Shown piece after piece: positions 8,430-16,997 of a stretch of 64,000 bases of DNA. This DNA is from JAICMB01 sp035295125. Its GTDB lineage: Bacteria; Acidobacteriota; Terriglobia; Bryobacterales; Bryobacteraceae. The stretch covers positions 268,790-332,789 of the forward strand of contig DATGJP010000064.1 of the NCBI GenBank assembly GCA_035295125.1. Direction: 5' to 3'. The first letter of the stretch is position 1; every line of letters starts with the position of its first letter. The notes below the pieces were generated by a model. It saw only the letters and a list, made by a program, of their open reading frames with translations. It was not told where the DNA came from and did no database searches. The translations under genes and the position numbers were made by a program.

Positions 8430-9491
8430 ATGAAGAGATTCTCGATCGCGGTGATTCCCGGTGATGGAGTGGGGAAGGAAGTCACCCCGGCAGCGCAGAA
8501 CGTGCTGACGGTGGCCGGCCGCCTGTATGGCGCCGAGTTTGACTTCGAGGAGTTCGGCTGGGGTTCGGAATACTATTTCCTGCACAAACGCATGATGCCG
8601 GTGGACGCGCTGGACCTGTTGCGGCCCAAGGATGCGATTCTGCTGGGAGCGATTGGCGATCCGCGGATTCCCGATCACGTGACGCTGAATGGCCTGCTGC
8701 TGCCCATTCGGCGTGGATTCGATCAATTCGCCAATGTGCGCCCGGCGGTTCTGTATTCAGGCGTCACTTCCCCGCTGGCTAAGAAAGCCGAGATCGATAT
8801 GGTTGTGATCCGCGAGAACACGGAAGGTGAATACGCCCAGGTGGGTGGCTTCGTCTATTACGACCAACCCGCCGAAGTTGCCATTCAAACCGGAGTCTTC
8901 ACACGGCGCGGCATTGAGCGCGTGGTGCGTTTTGCCTTTGAACTCGCCCGCAAGCGCAATAAGAAGCGCCGGGTGGCATCGATCACCAAGTCGAACGCGC
9001 AGGGGTACGCGATGGTGCTGTGGGACCGTGTGTTCGAGAGCGTCGCGAGCGAGTATCCCGATATCTCGACCGAATCGCTGCTGGTGGACGCCGCGGCCAT
9101 GAATTTCATACGGCGTCCGGAGAGTTTCGATGTGGTGGTGGCGTCGAATCTCTTCGGAGATATTCTGAGTGACATTTCCGCCATTATTACGGGAAGCATC
9201 GGCCTTGCGCCGAGCGCCAATCTCGATCCGACGCGGCGCTTTCCGTCGATGTTCGAGCCGGTGCATGGCTCCGCGCCGGATATTGCGGGTCGCGGCATGG
9301 TGAATCCGCTCGCGAGCATTTTATCGGCGGGCATGATGCTCGAACACCTCGGTTTCGAGGAGGCAGCAGTGCGTGTGGAGCGCGCCGTGGCAGCGGTTCT
9401 CGCCGGAGGGAAGGCGGGCACGCCGGATGTGGGCGGCTCCAGTTCGACACAGCAGGTTACGGATGCTGTGATCGAGAGAGTAAAAGGGTGA
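8430..9491 (+). CDS. Isocitrate/isopropylmalate/tartrate dehydrogenase family protein
   Basis: A 353-residue beta-decarboxylating dehydrogenase. It begins 'MKRFSIAVIPGDGVGKEVT' and has the substrate-site loop 'PIRRGFDQFANVRPA', the metal-site segment 'SNLFGDILSDISAIITGSIG' and the cofactor segment 'FEPVHGSAPDIAGRGMVNP'. The motif 'NGLLLPIRRGFDQFANVRP' and the lack of a leuCD neighbourhood favour the tartrate dehydrogenase/decarboxylase branch over LeuB, although LeuB cannot be excluded. It is followed after 4 bases by a TrpB2 gene, so the two are co-transcribed. Confidence 0.85.
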   Translation: MKRFSIAVIPGDGVGKEVTPAAQNVLTVAGRLYGAEFDFEEFGWGSEYYFLHKRMMPVDALDLLRPKDAILLGAIGDPRIPDHVTLNGLLLPIRRGFDQFANVRPAVLYSGVTSPLAKKAEIDMVVIRENTEGEYAQVGGFVYYDQPAEVAIQTGVFTRRGIERVVRFAFELARKRNKKRRVASITKSNAQGYAMVLWDRVFESVASEYPDISTESLLVDAAAMNFIRRPESFDVVVASNLFGDILSDISAIITGSIGLAPSANLDPTRRFPSMFEPVHGSAPDIAGRGMVNPLASILSAGMMLEHLGFEEAAVRVERAVAAVLAGGKAGTPDVGGSSSTQQVTDAVIERVKG

Positions 9492-9495
9492 AGCG

Positions 9496-10842
9496 ATGCG
9501 CTACGTCTTGAGTGGGAATGACATTCCGAAGCACTGGTACAACATCGCGGCCGATTTACCAGCTCTGCCGCCGCCCGTTCTGCATCCGGGTACGAAACAG
9601 CCGGTTGGGCCCGCTGATCTGGCGCCGCTGTTCCCGATGTCGCTCATCGCGCAGGAGGTCTCAACCGAGCGCGAGATCGAGATTCCGGAACCCGTGCGGG
9701 ATGTCTACAAAATGTGGCGGCCGTCGCCGCTGAGCCGCGCGTATCGCCTGGAGAAGGCGCTCGACACTCCCGCCAGGATCTATTACAAGTACGAAGGCGT
9801 CAGCCCGGCGGGCAGTCACAAGCCCAACACGGCAGTCGCCCAGGCGTTTTACAATCGCGAGGCCGGCATTCGCCGCATATCGACTGAGACCGGGGCAGGG
9901 CAGTGGGGGTCGTCGCTTGCTTTTGCCGGCGCGCTGTTTGGCATCGACGTCGAGGTGTTCATGGTGCGGATTTCGTATGATCAGAAGCCGTACCGGCGCG
10001 CATTGATGGAGACCTACGGCGCGCGCTGTGTCGCATCGCCTTCGAGCGAGACCGAGTCGGGCCGAGCCATTCTGGCGCGTGACCCCCGGCACCCCGGGAG
10101 TTTGGGGATTGCCATCTCCGAAGCGGTTGAGGTAGCGGCGAAGCGGGAGGACACCAAGTACGCGCTCGGCTCAGTGCTCAATCACGTGCTTTTGCACCAG
10201 ACGGTAATCGGACTCGAGGCTCTGCGCCAAATGGAGCTGGCAGGCGACGATCCGGACGTCGTGATCGGTTGTACCGGCGGAGGGTCAAACTTCTCGGGCC
10301 TGGCGTTTCCGTTTCTTGGAAAGCAACTGCGGGGCGGCCGGAAAAGGCGGGTGGTCGCCGTCGAGCCGGCGGCGTGTCCCAGCCTGACTCGCGGAAAATA
10401 CGCGTATGATTTTGGCGACACGGCTCACCTGACACCGCTTGCCATGATGCATACACTCGGTTCCACGTTTACGCCGCCGGGATTTCACGCGGGTGGCCTG
10501 CGCTATCACGGCATGGCTCCTCTGGTGAGTCATTTGAAAGAGCTCGGTCTCATTGAGGCTAAGGCTTATCACCAGACGAAGTGTTTCGAGGCGGGAGTGA
10601 CTTTTGCGCGCACGGAAGGCATTATGGCGGCACCTGAATCGACACATGCCATCGCGGCGGCAATCGATGAGGCGTTTGAGGCGAAGCAGAGCGGAAAATC
10701 ATCCGTGATCCTGTTCAATCTTTCAGGCCACGGGCATTTCGACATGCAGGCGTACGCGGACTACTTTGCAGGTAAGCTGACCGATCAAAGCTACGACGAG
10801 TCTGAGCTCGCGACAGCGCTAGCCGGACTGCCGCCGGTTTGA
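9496..10842 (+). CDS. TrpB-like PLP-dependent synthase (TrpB2 type)
   Basis: A 448-residue fold-type II PLP enzyme. The lysine that should bind PLP is in 'SPAGSHKPNTAVAQ' near residue 108, and the phosphate-binding loop is 'GCTGGGSNFSGLAFPFLG'. Length and features such as 'ALGSVLNHVLLHQTVIG' and the C-terminal 'LFNLSGHGHFDM' place it in the TrpB2 subgroup, which makes tryptophan from indole and serine without a tight TrpA partner. No trpA or other trp gene is visible here, so it may salvage indole or act on another substrate. It starts four bases after the upstream dehydrogenase stop and is followed by a strong hairpin. Confidence 0.9.
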   Translation: MRYVLSGNDIPKHWYNIAADLPALPPPVLHPGTKQPVGPADLAPLFPMSLIAQEVSTEREIEIPEPVRDVYKMWRPSPLSRAYRLEKALDTPARIYYKYEGVSPAGSHKPNTAVAQAFYNREAGIRRISTETGAGQWGSSLAFAGALFGIDVEVFMVRISYDQKPYRRALMETYGARCVASPSSETESGRAILARDPRHPGSLGIAISEAVEVAAKREDTKYALGSVLNHVLLHQTVIGLEALRQMELAGDDPDVVIGCTGGGSNFSGLAFPFLGKQLRGGRKRRVVAVEPAACPSLTRGKYAYDFGDTAHLTPLAMMHTLGSTFTPPGFHAGGLRYHGMAPLVSHLKELGLIEAKAYHQTKCFEAGVTFARTEGIMAAPESTHAIAAAIDEAFEAKQSGKSSVILFNLSGHGHFDMQAYADYFAGKLTDQSYDESELATALAGLPPV

Positions 10843-10853
10843 GCGAAGAAACC

Positions 10854-10882
10854 GGGCTCGCCGCAGCAAAAACGGCGAGCCC
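10854..10882. terminator. Bidirectional hairpin terminator between convergent genes
   Basis: A perfect 10-bp stem (GGGCTCGCCG / CGGCGAGCCC) with a 9-base loop lies between the TrpB2 stop and the stop of the minus-strand gene at 10889. There is no long T-run on either side. The position only fits a shared terminator. Confidence 0.75.
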
Positions 10883-10888
10883 TTCGCA

Positions 10889-11212
10889 TTAAACAGAAAG
10901 AAGACGATCGAAGAACGAGCGATAGCGGCGAAGCGCGACCCGGAGGTCTTCCGTCGAAATCGTCTCACCTTTATCCCAATCGTGCTCCATCCGGCTGCGT
11001 TCGTTACTGAAGATTTCAGTAAGACGCTGCACGACTGTATCTACAAGTTCGTCCGCTTCTTCTACCGCTTTGCGAGGTTCGTCGACAAAGCCGACCTGTA
11101 TCTTCTCCCACCGCGAACGCAGGTTCATCGCCTCGTCAGAGCTGAATAGAGGCGCCGTACCTAAAGTGTCCGTAGTTGTTGTTGTCAAGGGATCCTGTAA
11201 TTGTGTGCTCAC
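10889..11212 (-). CDS. Small helical protein, paralogous to the soluble part of the next gene upstream
   Basis: A 107-residue protein with no signal or membrane segment. After a Thr-rich N-terminus (LQDPLTTTTTDTLG) it carries 'RWEKIQVGFVDEPRKAVEEADELVD' and 'STEDLRVALRRYRSFFDRLL'. These match, in order and spacing, 'SWRQQQAQFVDNPRGAVTEADALV' and 'TTEDLRRAMVCYRALAEALL' of the gene at 11217-11780. The two therefore share a domain of about 85 residues and probably arose by duplication. Only 4 bases separate the genes, so they form an operon. The function is unknown; linkage to a DUF1328 peptide suggests an envelope or stress role. Confidence 0.75.
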   Translation of the reverse strand: MSTQLQDPLTTTTTDTLGTAPLFSSDEAMNLRSRWEKIQVGFVDEPRKAVEEADELVDTVVQRLTEIFSNERSRMEHDWDKGETISTEDLRVALRRYRSFFDRLLSV

Positions 11213-11216
11213 GTCC

Positions 11217-11780
11217 TTACCTCCTCAATCCCACAGGTTCGCGTTCCACTACCCGGCGGCCCAAAAGGGCTTCGGCCAGGGCCCGATAGCAAACCATCGC
11301 GCGCCGTAGATCTTCTGTGGTGGCTTTCCCGTTTCGGTTCGCCTCCGCAATCTCGTGGGCTTCACGATAATTCGATACGACATGCGCGTGATCCACGGAC
11401 AAGTCGGACATCTGCGTATGGTAGTCGGTAGTTGGATAACCACGCGCAGTCATAATCGTTGTCACGAGTGCGTCCGCTTCGGTTACGGCGCCGCGCGGAT
11501 TATCAACGAATTGAGCCTGCTGTTGCCTCCACGAGGCCGCGAAGCGCTCCTGTTCCTGGGGCGTGAGGTCCCGAATGTTCAATTTTTTGACGCGGGCCTC
11601 GCGATGGCTCAACTCCGCTTCGGCACGGCCGCGGTCGCCTTCTCGAGAGACCACACGATCATATTCCGGACCGAACTTCGCTTTGAGATGCTTCGAACGG
11701 CGCGTTTGCATGAGCGCCCAAACTGCCACCGCGACCGCGACGATCGCGACAATCAGGGCAATGATAGCTGTTGTATTCAT
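11217..11780 (-). CDS. Membrane-anchored protein with the shared FVDxPRxAVxEAD domain
   Basis: A 187-residue protein that starts with one transmembrane helix (IIALIVAIVAVAVAVWALMQ, residues 5-24), then a charged helical region and the domain shared with the downstream gene (see 10889-11212). From its sequence the soluble domain could face either side; the positively charged TRRSKHLKAK after the helix favours the cytoplasm. It lies between a DUF1328-like peptide gene (20 bases upstream) and its soluble paralogue (4 bases downstream), in one transcript. The function is unknown. Confidence 0.78.
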   Translation of the reverse strand: MNTTAIIALIVAIVAVAVAVWALMQTRRSKHLKAKFGPEYDRVVSREGDRGRAEAELSHREARVKKLNIRDLTPQEQERFAASWRQQQAQFVDNPRGAVTEADALVTTIMTARGYPTTDYHTQMSDLSVDHAHVVSNYREAHEIAEANRNGKATTEDLRRAMVCYRALAEALLGRRVVEREPVGLRR

Positions 11781-11800
11781 TGGTCACCTTTCCGTTACTG

Positions 11801-11965
11801 CTATATCGTGGTTCGGCGCCCAAAGAGAAGGCTGATGACGAAGAGCACGATGAAAATGAAGAAAAGAAGTTTTGCGATTCCGGCCGCACCTGCGGCGATA
11901 CCGCCAAATCCAAAGATGGCCGCTACGAGCGCAACGAGGAGAAATACCCAAACGTACCAGAGCAT
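11801..11965 (-). CDS. DUF1328-like small membrane protein
   Basis: A 54-residue, almost wholly hydrophobic protein. I start it at 11965 (MLWYVWVFLLVALVAAIFGF), because GGAGGTAAGG lies at the right distance upstream and 54 residues is the usual family length; a longer frame to 11986 is unlikely. Two membrane helices are separated by a Gly/Ala-rich loop (GGIAAGAAGIAKLLF), as in the YtjA/DUF1328 family. That family occurs widely in bacteria, often near stress genes, without a known activity. It is the first gene of the three-gene unit. Confidence 0.85.
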   Translation of the reverse strand: MLWYVWVFLLVALVAAIFGFGGIAAGAAGIAKLLFFIFIVLFVISLLFGRRTTI

Positions 11966-12105
11966 ATAGATCCTTACCTCCGGCATCTCCTAGTGCAAAA
12001 GAGGGTCCACACGCGCAATGCGTGGCTTTTTCAGTGCTTTCGAGGTTGAGCGCAGGTAGGTGTTACGCGCGATTGGGAAGAAAGTGCGTACCGCCTGAAG
12101 ACACG

Positions 12106-14196
12106 TTACCAGGCTTTGCGCGTTTCGAGGTTAGCCTCAATTTCCTTGCGCCCGCGCCACACCGGCCGCATTTCGTCACGTGACAGCAGCGACAGTTGGT
12201 CTTCAACGTGTTTCGATCCGTCTTGCGACCAGTTGCCGTAACCCAGCAGCGCCTCGGCTCTGACAGGATTCGAGAATTCAATAACGGCGAAGTAGGTGTC
12301 ACCCGAAATGCCCTCGGCTTTGCCGCCCACGAAGGGACCCGGATTTACGGTTCGAATTGCTCCGAGGATCGAGGGGCCGCCGTTGCCCGGCAAGTCGAGC
12401 GAGCCGCGCCGAAACCGCAACACGTCACCCCAGCGCACATGAAGCGTGCCATACTCGCTCTCAATCTGCGCCGCCACCGCCTCAAGAGCCTGCATTGCTT
12501 TTGCGGGATCGGCAAAACCGCGGGGCGTGGTGAGCGGCTGACGATCATCCTCGGGAACGGCATATCCGCCGATGGCCCGAAAATCCGTCCCGGCTTTGAG
12601 AATGAAGCGATAGAAAAGTAACGTGCCGTCGCTGTTCACGTCCGCCGTGCGATTCCAACGCTCCAGAATGTCGGCCGCTTTCCTGGCTAGCGGCGTTCCT
12701 GATTTCCAGGCCTGTGCTACCAGGTCGTCTACGAAGTGGTCCGCGAGTTCGACCCGCGTGTCGAGCTTGGCGGCTTTTAGATTCTCGAAGCTGACCTTGC
12801 CCGGCCACGTGAGCATGCGAATGCTACGCTGCGCCCGCGGCGTAATGCTGGATGGAGGCGCCAGGTAAGCCGCGAACTTGGCGGGCTCCAACTGCATCGG
12901 GTAGGTCGATGTCCAGGGAGGATCGTTGCAGTTCTGAACAAAACCACTCGGCGGATCGATCACCTTCGGCAAGGCATCGTAAGGAACGATTTTGGAAGAC
13001 CAGATCAGGTCGGAGCGGTCGCCCGGTACAACCCCCGCCCAGAAGGCATAATCGCCTTGCGAGCGAACCGGCACTGCCGCATTGTAAACGTACATGATGT
13101 GGCCGTCGCGGTCGGCATACGCGGTATTGAACAGCGGCAGTTGCTGCATGCGCATCGCGTCCTGGAATTGATCGAGGTTGCGAGCCAGTCCCATCTTCCA
13201 GAACTGTTCAAACAAGCGCGGACGGTCGAGGCCTGTAACACGCAGCGCGATGGTCATGTTCTCGCGGTCGATAACCACGGGCCCGTGCACGGAGCGGCGG
13301 ATGACGAGCGGTTCGTCGCGCATCGTGCCGCCCTTCCCGCGGACGCGGATCACTTGCTTCTCGACCTCGAACGCCCGCGTCTTGTCGTCGAGCACGTAGC
13401 CGCCCGCCTTTAGCGTGAGCCGATAAAGATCGCCACCGTTCGGATTGTTCGTCGTTTGCGTCCATCCGAGATAGTCCGTGAAGCACTGCCGCAGAGTCGG
13501 AAAGCCGATCCAAACCGCGCCATACGATGTAACGCCAGGCGCTTGCAGATTGACCTCGAAATACGTGTGCCGATCGCCCCATTCCAGGTGCGAATTGCTC
13601 AGCATCAGCGCGTGGCCGGATGCGGAGCGTGCCGGCGCGATGGCCCATTCATTCGAGCCATGCACGTCGACAGAGGCCCGACGGAGCCGGGCTTCGATGC
13701 GTTGCGGGCTCACCAGCCAATCGAAGTGAATGACGCGCAGTCCGTGTGCGAGCACGTCCTCGACAGTCAGGGGCAGTGCGGTTTTCGCCGCCGGGCTCAG
13801 CGCATCGGGGTGCTCCGTACCCCAGGCGTTCAAGCCCGCAACAAACGCCCGCAAAAGCGGTGCAAACTCGGGGCTCTGCTCGGTCGACCAGGTCTTCGCT
13901 AACTGTGGGATGCCGTTAACTCGGACCCAACGGTCGGAATCGAGGTATTGCTCGCCATACAGTTCGGCTGCCCGGCCGCGCGCCTGGACGTAGAGTCGCA
14001 CCAGTAACTCGGAATGGGCCTCCATCTGCGCGTAGCCGTAGGCGTAAAACAGGCTGGGATGGTCGGGAGCAAAAACATGCGGAATGCCGTAGCGGTCCCA
14101 CAGGATTTCGGTTCCTTTCGCCGGGACGGCCGCGTGGGCGGTGGTCAGCAGAACGAACAACAACGCGAATCTGCGGAGAACGGATCCGGGAGTCAT
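12106..14196 (-). CDS. Penicillin acylase family protein (exported Ntn-hydrolase)
   Basis: A 696-residue member of the S45 penicillin/acyl-homoserine-lactone acylase family. The start at 14196 gives a signal peptide (MTPGSVLRRFALLFVLLTTA) and then 'GTEILWDRYGIPHVFAPD', the typical N-terminus. The nucleophile serine exposed by self-cleavage is expected at about residue 181 in 'VDVHGSNEWAIAP'. Later conserved stretches include 'LSNSHLEWGDRHTYFEVNLQ' and 'HGPVVIDREN'. Such enzymes are exported as a precursor that splits into alpha and beta subunits. Substrates range from penicillins to acyl-homoserine lactones and acylated amino acids; none can be chosen here. It lies 23 bases downstream of the kinase stop and is probably co-transcribed with it. 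Confidence 0.93.
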   Translation of the reverse strand: MTPGSVLRRFALLFVLLTTAHAAVPAKGTEILWDRYGIPHVFAPDHPSLFYAYGYAQMEAHSELLVRLYVQARGRAAELYGEQYLDSDRWVRVNGIPQLAKTWSTEQSPEFAPLLRAFVAGLNAWGTEHPDALSPAAKTALPLTVEDVLAHGLRVIHFDWLVSPQRIEARLRRASVDVHGSNEWAIAPARSASGHALMLSNSHLEWGDRHTYFEVNLQAPGVTSYGAVWIGFPTLRQCFTDYLGWTQTTNNPNGGDLYRLTLKAGGYVLDDKTRAFEVEKQVIRVRGKGGTMRDEPLVIRRSVHGPVVIDRENMTIALRVTGLDRPRLFEQFWKMGLARNLDQFQDAMRMQQLPLFNTAYADRDGHIMYVYNAAVPVRSQGDYAFWAGVVPGDRSDLIWSSKIVPYDALPKVIDPPSGFVQNCNDPPWTSTYPMQLEPAKFAAYLAPPSSITPRAQRSIRMLTWPGKVSFENLKAAKLDTRVELADHFVDDLVAQAWKSGTPLARKAADILERWNRTADVNSDGTLLFYRFILKAGTDFRAIGGYAVPEDDRQPLTTPRGFADPAKAMQALEAVAAQIESEYGTLHVRWGDVLRFRRGSLDLPGNGGPSILGAIRTVNPGPFVGGKAEGISGDTYFAVIEFSNPVRAEALLGYGNWSQDGSKHVEDQLSLLSRDEMRPVWRGRKEIEANLETRKAW

Positions 14197-14219
14197 TTCC
14201 TGCCAGTGTATACCTGCTG

Positions 14220-16919
14220 CTAACGGCAGGCTGGAGCCGCGGCCTGCGCCCGGCGCAGTCGCATGGCGGCATATTCTTTCCTGGAAGCCAGTTGTGGCCA
14301 GAGTGCTACCTCTTTGCGCCACCACGCCTCGACGCCGGAGCAGTCTCCGGCCGCGACGCGGTCACGCTGCATGGCGCGGTAGAAGTCGGCTGCCACGAAC
14401 GCGCTCTGCATCTCTTGATTGGCCGCCGCCTCGAACGGTCGAATAACCGTGGTGCCCTCGGCAAGCGCCCGGCGCGCTTCATCGACCCGCCCCTGTGCGC
14501 GCAGTTCGTCTGCCGCGGTGCCGAGATGCCAGGCCAGTAACCAGTGTTCGTCGGCTTCGGGCGGATAACTCGTGAGGAATTGGCGGTACTCGCGGATCAG
14601 ATCCTGGATCAACTCCAAGGCCTCGGCATGGTGATTGCCGCGGCTTAGAATCGGGACAATCAGGTGAAGCGTGAACATTGTTGCCAATTTGTCGGCCATG
14701 GTCAAGCCGGTGCCGTGCAGTTCCTTCCAAAGGGTTAACGCCCGCAGCGCTTCGGGGAGGCCGGCCCCTTCGTGTGCCTGTGCGAGGCTGTGGGCAAGGT
14801 TGTTGAATGCCGTGGTGTATTGCACTTTCGAGTGAAGATCGTTTACGTCCGCTTCCATCATCGGACGGATCTCCTCAATCGCCGCGCGGTTGGTCCGAAT
14901 CGATGCATCATGCCGCTCCAGGCTCGGTTGAGCGCCTGAATCGTAGAGCACGCTGAGGCTGAGCAGCACGGCTGTATGGTTCGTGACGAACCGCACGTTC
15001 TTTGGTTCGATATGTATTGCGCGCTCGTTGTGAGCCAGCGCGGCCTCCATCTCGGGCGCTGCCTGGTTCAACTCGCCAAGCGACATCAACGCGCGGCCGA
15101 GCCTTAAGTGCGCACCGGCGAGCTGCAGCGCTACGTTCGCAGTTTGCCCCGCCGGCGCGAGCTTAGCCCATTCCTCCTTGTACTCGACCGCCTTGCGATA
15201 GTTGTCGCGTTCGGTTTCAAGACTTCCGTCCAACTCCTCAGCGTCGCCGGCGCTCTCGTAGAGCCGGGAGAAAAGGAGCAGCGTGGATTCCGTATGTTCG
15301 GAACGGAATGGCTCCATTAGGGCGAAAGCGCGCTTCAGCGCGGCGCGAGCATCGTTGGCCCGGCTTGCGTTGAGGCGGAGAAATGCCAGACTGCGGAGAC
15401 ACTCGGCTGCGTCTTTGGCATATTGCGGATCACCCGCCATAAGCGATTCGTATAAGCCCAGCGCTCTTTCATAGCTGGCGGCAGCCCCCTTGGGGTCGCT
15501 TAAATTGGCTCGCCGCGGAAGTCCCTGGACGTCGCCGACGCGCTGATAAGCCTGCGCCACTTCCGCCTTCAACTGCGGGTCGTTGGCCGCATCGCGGTAG
15601 AGATTGTCGAGGTACTCCAGCGCCGTCTTGACCACCAGGGCGCGGGCCCTGGTGGTGCCGGGGATGTCGGCAATCTCATCGTGAAATTGAAACAGAAACG
15701 TGTTCGCAAGTTTGCGGACCTGCTGGAATCGTTCCTGTGCCAGACGTGCCTGGTTTGCGGCGACTCGCGCCTGATAGGCTGCGACTCCCAACCCGGTCGA
15801 CAGGCTCAGCACGGTGAGTGCCCCCGCCGCCACCCAAATGCTGTTTCGACGGATATACTTTCCCGTCCGATACAAGAAGGTGTCGGCGCGCGCCAGCACC
15901 GGCCGATTGTCCAGCGACCGCTCGATATCCTCGGCGAACTGCTCAACAGACTGGTAGCGTCGCGAGGGCTCCTTCCGCAGAGCCATCAATATGATGTTGT
16001 CGATATCGGGCGAGACTCCCGGCGCTGAGGGCTGCGTTTCACATACAGTGCGCTCAACTTCGGTGGCTGTTAGCGTTGACATCATGTAGGGCAGACGTCC
16101 GGTCAACAACTCATACAGGACGATCCCGAGAGAATAGACGTCGGAGACGGTTGTGATGGCCCCGCCGCGAACCTGCTCCGGGCTCGCATAATTCGGCGTC
16201 AGGGCCTGGTAACGAGTGACCGTGCGGTCGTCGGAAGGGTCGATCAGCTTGGCGATTCCAAAGTCGAGCAGCTTCGGTGTGCCTTCCGGCGTCACCAGGA
16301 TATTGCCTGGTTTAAGATCGCGGTGAACGATCAGGTTTTGGTGCGCGTATTGAACTGCGGCGCACACTTTCAGAAACAAGTGCAGCCTCTCAACCAGCGA
16401 CAGTCGATTCCGCTCCGCGTGAGCGACGATATTCTCGCCGTCCACAAACTCCATGACGATGTACGAGAGCCCGCTCTCAGTCTCGCCGCCATCAAGCAGT
16501 CGAGCGATCTGCGGGTGCTCCAGTCCGGCGAGGATTTGCCGTTCGTGGCGAAACTGGCGCCGCGCGGCCTCGCTGTCGAGCTCCCACTTGATGAGTTTGA
16601 TCGCGACCCGTTGATGGAAAGTGCCGTCATCCCGAACCGCTTCGTAGACGGCTCCCTGGCCGCCCTCTCCGCGGCGTTGCACCAGGCGATAGGGGCCGAC
16701 GCGCTGATCGGGAGCAGGCTTGGATCCGATCTGGGATGCCATAGCGCCGACGATCCCGCCGATAGTTTCGCCCTCACGAAGGTGTCCGAGCAGGGACGCT
16801 ACCTCTTTGCGGACCGCTTCGTCCGGAATGCCCGCCAGAGCCGCGTTTACCTCGCCCGGTGGCAGCTCGCTCAAGGCGGCAACGTGTTCTTCGACACTGC
16901 TCCATTGGTCCGCGGTCAC
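14220..16919 (-). CDS. Serine/threonine protein kinase with TM segment and TPR-like C-terminus
   Basis: An 899-residue membrane kinase. The catalytic domain spans about residues 75-345. The glycine loop reads RGEGGQG (84-89), with Gln where Met is usual, the ATP lysine is Lys108 (VAIK), HRDLKPGN starts at 199 and DFG at 219. All catalytic residues are present, so it should be active. A single transmembrane helix follows at 361-382, and the remaining 500 residues are helical TPR-like repeats expected outside the cytoplasm. This Hanks-type architecture is abundant in acidobacteria, often next to an ECF sigma gene; none is adjacent here. It is transcribed ahead of the penicillin acylase. Confidence 0.94.
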   Translation of the reverse strand: MTADQWSSVEEHVAALSELPPGEVNAALAGIPDEAVRKEVASLLGHLREGETIGGIVGAMASQIGSKPAPDQRVGPYRLVQRRGEGGQGAVYEAVRDDGTFHQRVAIKLIKWELDSEAARRQFRHERQILAGLEHPQIARLLDGGETESGLSYIVMEFVDGENIVAHAERNRLSLVERLHLFLKVCAAVQYAHQNLIVHRDLKPGNILVTPEGTPKLLDFGIAKLIDPSDDRTVTRYQALTPNYASPEQVRGGAITTVSDVYSLGIVLYELLTGRLPYMMSTLTATEVERTVCETQPSAPGVSPDIDNIILMALRKEPSRRYQSVEQFAEDIERSLDNRPVLARADTFLYRTGKYIRRNSIWVAAGALTVLSLSTGLGVAAYQARVAANQARLAQERFQQVRKLANTFLFQFHDEIADIPGTTRARALVVKTALEYLDNLYRDAANDPQLKAEVAQAYQRVGDVQGLPRRANLSDPKGAAASYERALGLYESLMAGDPQYAKDAAECLRSLAFLRLNASRANDARAALKRAFALMEPFRSEHTESTLLLFSRLYESAGDAEELDGSLETERDNYRKAVEYKEEWAKLAPAGQTANVALQLAGAHLRLGRALMSLGELNQAAPEMEAALAHNERAIHIEPKNVRFVTNHTAVLLSLSVLYDSGAQPSLERHDASIRTNRAAIEEIRPMMEADVNDLHSKVQYTTAFNNLAHSLAQAHEGAGLPEALRALTLWKELHGTGLTMADKLATMFTLHLIVPILSRGNHHAEALELIQDLIREYRQFLTSYPPEADEHWLLAWHLGTAADELRAQGRVDEARRALAEGTTVIRPFEAAANQEMQSAFVAADFYRAMQRDRVAAGDCSGVEAWWRKEVALWPQLASRKEYAAMRLRRAQAAAPACR

Positions 16920-16997
16920 CGTTTAGACATGGTATCCAACGTTGCGCGCTTCGAAGCTGGCCGACTCGTGGCTGCTGCGCGAACCCTTCTTAATAAT

